The notes beneath the pieces were generated by a model, which was not told the origin of the DNA, did not search any database, and was given only the letters and a program-made list of their open reading frames with translations. The translations under genes and the position numbers were made by a program. Below, in pieces: positions 59,401 to 64,000 of a stretch of DNA of 64,000 bases (position 1 is its first letter; the number at the start of each line of letters is the position of its first letter). This DNA comes from Neocallimastix lanati (nom. inval.) (taxonomy: Eukaryota > Neocallimastigomycota > Neocallimastigomycetes > Neocallimastigales > Neocallimastigaceae). The DNA lies in contig JACVTC010000133.1 of the NCBI GenBank assembly GCA_016946835.1, forward strand, positions 441,001-505,000, written 5' to 3'.

Positions 59401-61242
59401 ATCATCAACTAAATCTAGCACAAATCTGTTTTTCTTAAGCGTGTCAATACCAATTAACACGTCGAAAATATCATCTTTTTCTATTTTTCTGAAATAGTCT
59501 TTGAAAGTGTAGCCGCCTATTTCAATTTCTAATTCGTATACATCCGAAGAAATATAATTATTAGAATAAGCCTGGAATATTCTTTCCGAAATAGTTCCAA
59601 CGGCCGTTTTATTTATTTTATACTTCTCGAATGCAGCAGCAGTAATTAAATTAACACTTGCACAAGAATCTAAGAATATTTCTGCGTAGGATCCTTCAAT
59701 AGTACCATTTACTTTTATAACTTTATAGTCGCTTAACAATGATAAAGCATTTATTAAAAATTCTTTACTGGTACTTTTAATTAATTTTTGTTCTTTGTTA
59801 AACCCGGTACGAAATTTAGGACATAAGTCCAATAAGTGTGCCAATTTAAGTTTGACTTCTATATTGGCAACATCTTTAACCAGGTCATTTATATCATAAT
59901 TATCGACCAAATTGATCATTTTAATATGTTTCTCTAATTTTGACGTCTTAGTATTACCTCCATTTTCATTTTCGTTTGTAGTATTGGATATTATCTCTTT
60001 AATTCTATTTAATTTGTTAATTTTTTTTGCGTTTGAAATATTTGGTTGGTTTATATATGATATATCCAAATGTTCCAATTTTTCTGTGTTATTATTACTA
60101 TCATTATTAGTATTAATATTATCATTAATGTTATTATTATTATTATTGCTACTATTAATATTACTGTTATAGAAATTATTAAAATTATTATTGTTATTAT
60201 AATTACTGTTATAATTATTATTACCATATAGAGTATTATAATTATTATTATTATTATTATTAATATTATAATTATTTCCATTATTTCCGTTATTAAACAT
60301 TCTATTTCCATTATTATTATAATTATTTTCATTATAAAATCCAGAATTAAATTTTCCGAAGGTCATTAATTGATTCTGATCCTGACTATAATTAAGAGAT
60401 TTATTTTTATTTCTTAAATTTCTTTTGTTACATTCTCTTGCTTTGTGACCTGGTTCGCCACAGAGGTAGCAAGTAAAATTTCTAAATTGATTATTATTAT
60501 TGTTGTTATTATTATTCCTTGAATTAAATCTTTCTTGACGATATCGACCAGTAGAAAACAGATCAGCGTTGCCCACATAATACGCATTTTGTATAGAATT
60601 ATCTAAATCCCTATTTCCTTCGGTCAATCCTCTATATAATGGATGTTCTAATAAAGAATTTTGACAATTAGAATTATTTTGGAAGACCATAGAAGTGTTG
60701 AGAAATTCATTATTTCCTATGGTCCTTTTTTCGGCTTTCTCGGCTCTTACAGCCACTTCAAAAGCATCCGACAAGGTATCACATTCGGCTAAGAGAATTT
60801 GAGAATGAACATATATTCTTGATTTTATTGAATTTAAATAATCATCGACTGATATAATCTTCTGATAATCTCTATCTAATCGATGATACAAGGTTAAATA
60901 ACGGTAGTTAAAATTCTTTATATTTTCATTTGGTTTTATTTTCAGATTTTTTAAAACTGAGCATTTATCAGCTGGTTTTATATCCATATACTTTTCAATA
61001 GCTGATTGCACTTCTTTATAGTTTGGATACCTTGTGATATTATTCCGAGTGGTTACTAATGATTTCAAAACGTTCCTCAAGTCAGCCTCCACGGCTATTT
61101 TTAGCCATACAAAAATTCTAGATGAATCTTGGATGTCATGCATTTCCATGACACCCTTAAAATCTTCTATCCATGTGTCTATGTCTTTACCATAGTCACA
61201 TAGATATGGTAGATCACGTTTTACTTTGGAAGCGTCAACCAT
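55180..61242 (-). CDS. Ty3 Gag-Pol polyprotein, 2020 residues, intact (element G)
   Basis: One uninterrupted frame from ATG 61242. Gag core at residues 1-180 (DIDTWIEDFKGVMEMHDIQD, LLAECDTLSDAFEVAVRAEK); zinc knuckle CYLCGEPGHKAREC near 258; Asn-rich region to about 410. Protease near 540 has IFLDSCASVNLIT (DSC instead of DSG). RT: YRLSKVQADALKKEI, MCVDYRVVNNCTKKDAYALP, STIDLFSGYHQIPM, polymerase site VFVYIDDLVVYS. RNase H: IIRTDASKYGIGGVL, TDHKPLV, IADALSRLN. An insert of about 420 residues, very rich in Asn and Lys with a long poly-Asn run, lies at about 1218-1635. Integrase: HNVGHEGCYKTYHRL, CKKCQ, DLVGPL, LITDNGPQL, NGEVENRNREIGK, and the end YFIGPLKIVKQ. No frameshift separates Gag and Pol, unlike element C. 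No stop or frameshift is seen, so it may be competent. Confidence 0.95.
56380..56463. repeat. (ATT)n tract coding poly-Asn in element G
   Basis: About 28 consecutive Asn codons on the minus strand (ATT repeats in plus reading), in frame inside the RNase H-integrase linker. Confidence 0.95.
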
Positions 61243-61445
61243 TATTAATTAACTACTAAAAAAGGAAAAAAAAATGAAACAAAACTTATATTTAATACGT
61301 AATTTATTTTCTTATTTAATTCGACTTATCTCTAATATTATTTATTTATTTTTACTATTATATATATATATATTTTAATAAAAAAAAATAATTTTTTTTT
61401 TTTTTATAATATTATTATTATTTTCATATAATTTAATAGTGCAGC

Positions 61446-61462
61446 GCCCGGATTCTCCACCA
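61446..61462 (-). promoter_or_regulatory. Primer binding site of element G
   Basis: In element sense TTGGTGGAGAATCCGGGC begins about 7 bases after the 5' LTR. TGG pairs with a tRNA CCA end. The tRNA 3' part would read CCCGGATTCTCCACCA; I cannot name it. Confidence 0.75.
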
Positions 61463-61469
61463 AAAAATA

Positions 61470-62109
61470 TGATACGATATATTTTAAATATTCGTATTTA
61501 CAATAGTTTTGGGCGCTACACTGGGGAATTGTACTAAATTATATATTCTAATAATAATATTAATTATTTTATTTAATTATTTAAAATTTTTATTTTAGGA
61601 TATTTGTTTTGTAATATTTTATTTTTATTTTATTTTATTTTATTTTATTTTATTTTATTTTATTTTATTTTATTTTTATCATATTAATTAACTATTAATA
61701 ATTATAATTTAATTATAATATTCTATAATTAATTACTTAAACAACTAATTTTATTAAAACTAATAACTAAACTACTATCTTAACTAATTAAAACATTTTT
61801 CTTATATTAAATCAACTATTACTAATTAACATATATCAATAATTTTTTTTAACAAAAACATTTTTTTTTTTATAATATTTTTTATATATTTTTTTTTATA
61901 ATTATTATCTCTATATTAAATCATAATTGTTATATTTTATATAAACATTAATATAAAAGTTTATATTATAATAATTAAATTTTATACTATAATAATATCA
62001 TTTTTATATAATTAATTTTATAATAATATATATTTTACAAACTTTATATAATTAATATAATTTAATAATAATTTTAAAATATTATTATTTTTCTTTTCAT
62101 CTTGTATCA
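61470..62109 (-). repeat. 5' LTR of element G
   Basis: TGATACGATATATTTTAAAT to CATCTTGTATCA, 640 bp, with TTTTA repeats at about 61618-61676. It is followed by AGAGT. Confidence 0.92.
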
Positions 62110-63319
62110 AGAGTTAGTAAAATTGTTGTTGTAGTCTGGAGGTAATACACCATGACAATGAAGCCGAACTTATTAGGTTCAACTCACACCCTTTCCCAAT
62201 CTAAATTATTTTTAGTTAATTAATTAAATTATTGTAGAAAGTTCTAGAGTTTCTTTGGTTAATATTATATAACTAAATGAAACTAGAAAGTTCTATTTTA
62301 ATAATTATTTTATCATTTTTCTATAAGATTCATTTTCTAGAAAGAAAACTTAATTTTTCGAACCTTCGTTAATCTTAACTTTTTCCGAAACTGTTTTTCC
62401 GAAAAAGTATAAATAAGCGTGAATTTCTCAATAAAAAATAATTTTTCTTTGTGCTTTTATTAACTAGTTAAAAGTAATTCGAAATATTACAATAACTAAT
62501 TAATAATAAAAAATAATAATAAATTTTATATTTTAATAAAAATATTAATAAAACAAATTTTTTAAGAAAACGAATTACTTATTAGTGTAGACCTATTGGG
62601 TGTAAACCGTTACAATAAAAGCACCCAAAGAAAAGAAGCCCAGTACCCCTGCACTAAGGACTAGCCAAGGAAATCAAGGAAATCAAGGATATCTACCAAC
62701 TCAAGAAATCAAGGAAATCAAGGAAATCTACCAACTCAAGAAATCAAGGAAATCAAGGATATCTACCAACTCAAGAAATCAAGGAAATCTACCGAATCAA
62801 GAAGATTTATTATAAGGCGAATAAAATAAAATAAATTAAATTACAGATACTATTCTAAACAACATCTCGCATTAAATAGTACTCTACTCTCCGAATAAAT
62901 ATTTATTTTAATTATAATTAATTTTAAATTTCTTACGTTATATATAAAGGCTTGCCTGGCTCCCAAAGCGACGATAGTTGAGCATCGTTACCATAATACT
63001 TTGTCGTTCAGATTCTGTTGATAACTGGGGAAGATAATTTGTTGTACTTTTTCATGCTAACAAAGGTTAGATACAAACAAAAATACAATTACATTACTTC
63101 CTTCTACCATTAATTGGTACTAACAATCGACTTAATCTGCGTTTATCGATAAAGAGCTAAAGAGACTTACCACGCAAGGCTTTAACAAATTATATATTTC
63201 CTGGCTCAATACTATATGATTTGGTTTATAACAATTCAATAAGAAATAAAGATTAATCAAATAAAATAAATATTTAATTACTCCTATATCTTCCAAAATA
63301 ATTATATATTACTTTATCA

Positions 63320-63366
<47 letters not shown>

Positions 63367-63782
63367 ATCACGGAATATATCAAAAAAATCAACTCTGAAA
63401 ATATCCAATCTCAAATCACTCTCAAAATCAATCTGAAATTTTATATCAACTTAATGCAATAAATTTTAAATCTCAATAATCTTTTCTAAATTATTTCCAG
63501 CTCTCTATAACTATTAAATTACTATAATAATATATATACAAATCTACTATACCTAATTTAGTATATTATATAAATTTAAAATTTCAATACCAAACCTTAT
63601 TTAACTCTAAATAATTCCAGTGGGATCAATTATTACTATTTATATATTCAAATCCTCCTTAATCAAAAGTATATTATAATTCAATTCCTCTCTATTATAC
63701 TGAAAAAATCGTTCTTAAATATATCTTATTCCAACTTATTCAATAATCAACTATAAAAATAACAGTGAAACTTATATTCAAA
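62110..63782 (+). other. LTR/leader of the right-edge element, with TATA box
   Basis: This precedes the gag start at 63783. GTATAAATAAGC at 62407-62418, followed by AATAAAAAATAA, looks like the promoter/R part of an LTR. The element's LTR cannot be delimited because its partner is outside the window. A 35-bp repeat array (62670-62805) and a 40-A tract (63322-63361) lie in the leader. Confidence 0.5.
62670..62805. repeat. Tandem repeats of AAATCAAGGA / ATCTACCAACTC units
   Basis: A higher-order array. Short AAATCAAGG units are grouped into about 35-bp blocks separated by ATCTACCAACTCAAG, roughly three and a half copies, with near-perfect identity. Confidence 0.9.
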
Positions 63783-64000
63783 ATGGAAGAAAACAATTTT
63801 GCCAACGCAACCTATAAGGATGGTTTTGCCGGAGATAGACGCTACCTTAAGGGATTCTTAGCTAAAATGAATTTAATCTTCATGATTCACCCTGATCGAT
63901 TCAATAATGATGAAACAAAAGTAATCTACGTTATTTCTAGGTTATATGGTAATGCTATGAATTGGGCAGCATCACTTATGGAGAATCAGGACCCTTGCTT
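63783..64000 (+). CDS. Tf1-like Gag, 5' end only (runs off window)
   Basis: Open from ATG 63783 to the window edge, 72 codons. It reads MEENNFANATYKDGFAGDRR, YLKGFLAKMNLIFMIHPDRF and YGNAMNWAASLMENQDPC. It is clearly the same family as Gag of element J (44047-46276) and has no lesion so far. The conserved D-x2-KV-x-YV-x-S-x-L-x-G-x-AMNWA pattern is typical of Tf1-like Gag cores. Confidence 0.88.
   Translation, partial: MEENNFANATYKDGFAGDRRYLKGFLAKMNLIFMIHPDRFNNDETKVIYVISRLYGNAMNWAASLMENQDPC

Larger units (their letters stand above)
54272..62109 (-). mobile_element. Element G: Ty3 retrotransposon with single Gag-Pol ORF
   Basis: LTRs 54272-54950 (679 bp) and 61470-62109 (640 bp) share TGATAC/GTATCA ends and most of their sequence, including GGGCGCTACACTGGGGAATT and a long TTTTA repeat. 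The right copy lacks about 35 bp near its 3' part (plus reading). Primer site and ORF are on the minus strand, so the right LTR is the 5' one. The LTRs differ more than those of F. The left flank is occupied by another LTR, so no simple target duplication is seen next to it. Confidence 0.93.

Noticed and set aside
62670-62805. CRISPR-like array
   Set aside because: Units are contiguous tandem repeats without unique spacers, in eukaryotic retroelement DNA.

Overview
The window is extremely AT-rich eukaryotic nuclear DNA. It has long homopolymers, A/T trinucleotide and pentanucleotide tracts, short GT..AG introns and asparagine-rich proteins. This look, together with a TmcB-like membrane protein gene and many Ty3 and Ty1 retroelements, fits an anaerobic gut fungus (Neocallimastigomycota). 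That placement is inferred from composition and gene style, because no rRNA or other marker gene is present.

Only two ordinary host genes can be supported, both on the minus strand. The first (1336-8863) has about twenty exons and encodes a multi-pass membrane protein of the TmcB type. The second (17528-18704) has three exons and encodes a ubiquitin-domain protein of the UBTD1/UBTD2 family with an N-myristoylation-type start. Between them lies an old LTR element on the minus strand (about 9524-13680). It carries one intact 389-codon ORF, a retropepsin-like domain without its catalytic motif followed by a coiled coil. Several LTRs of a TGATAT..ATATCA family and degraded ORFs follow.

From about 20.5 kb to the right edge the window is almost entirely retrotransposons, many broken or nested. 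In order they are: a Ty1/copia RT-RNase H remnant fused to a Ty3 integrase fragment (21.8-23.6 kb); a 5' copia half (24.2-26.95 kb) joined to a truncated Ty3 LTR; Ty3 element C (27.1-33.7 kb), with a textbook -1 frameshift signal at the gag stop and a 10-bp duplication breaking pol; inverted LTR fragments; Ty3 pseudogene E (34.9-37.6 kb); a Tf1-like pseudogene I (38.8-40.9 kb); a protease fragment (42.3 kb); and gag-protease element J (44.0-46.3 kb), whose gag is interrupted by a solo LTR with a 5-bp target duplication.

The right part holds a clean nest. Young element F (48282-54266, minus) has two 859-bp LTRs, TSD CAGAG and an apparent Tf1-type self-priming site. It sits in an array of LTRs belonging to element G (54272-62109, minus), which encodes a single 2020-residue Gag-Pol with a roughly 420-residue Asn-rich insertion between RNase H and integrase. 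The window ends inside the gag of another Tf1-like element. The genes do not form a pathway; the layout records repeated LTR-element insertion beside two host genes.
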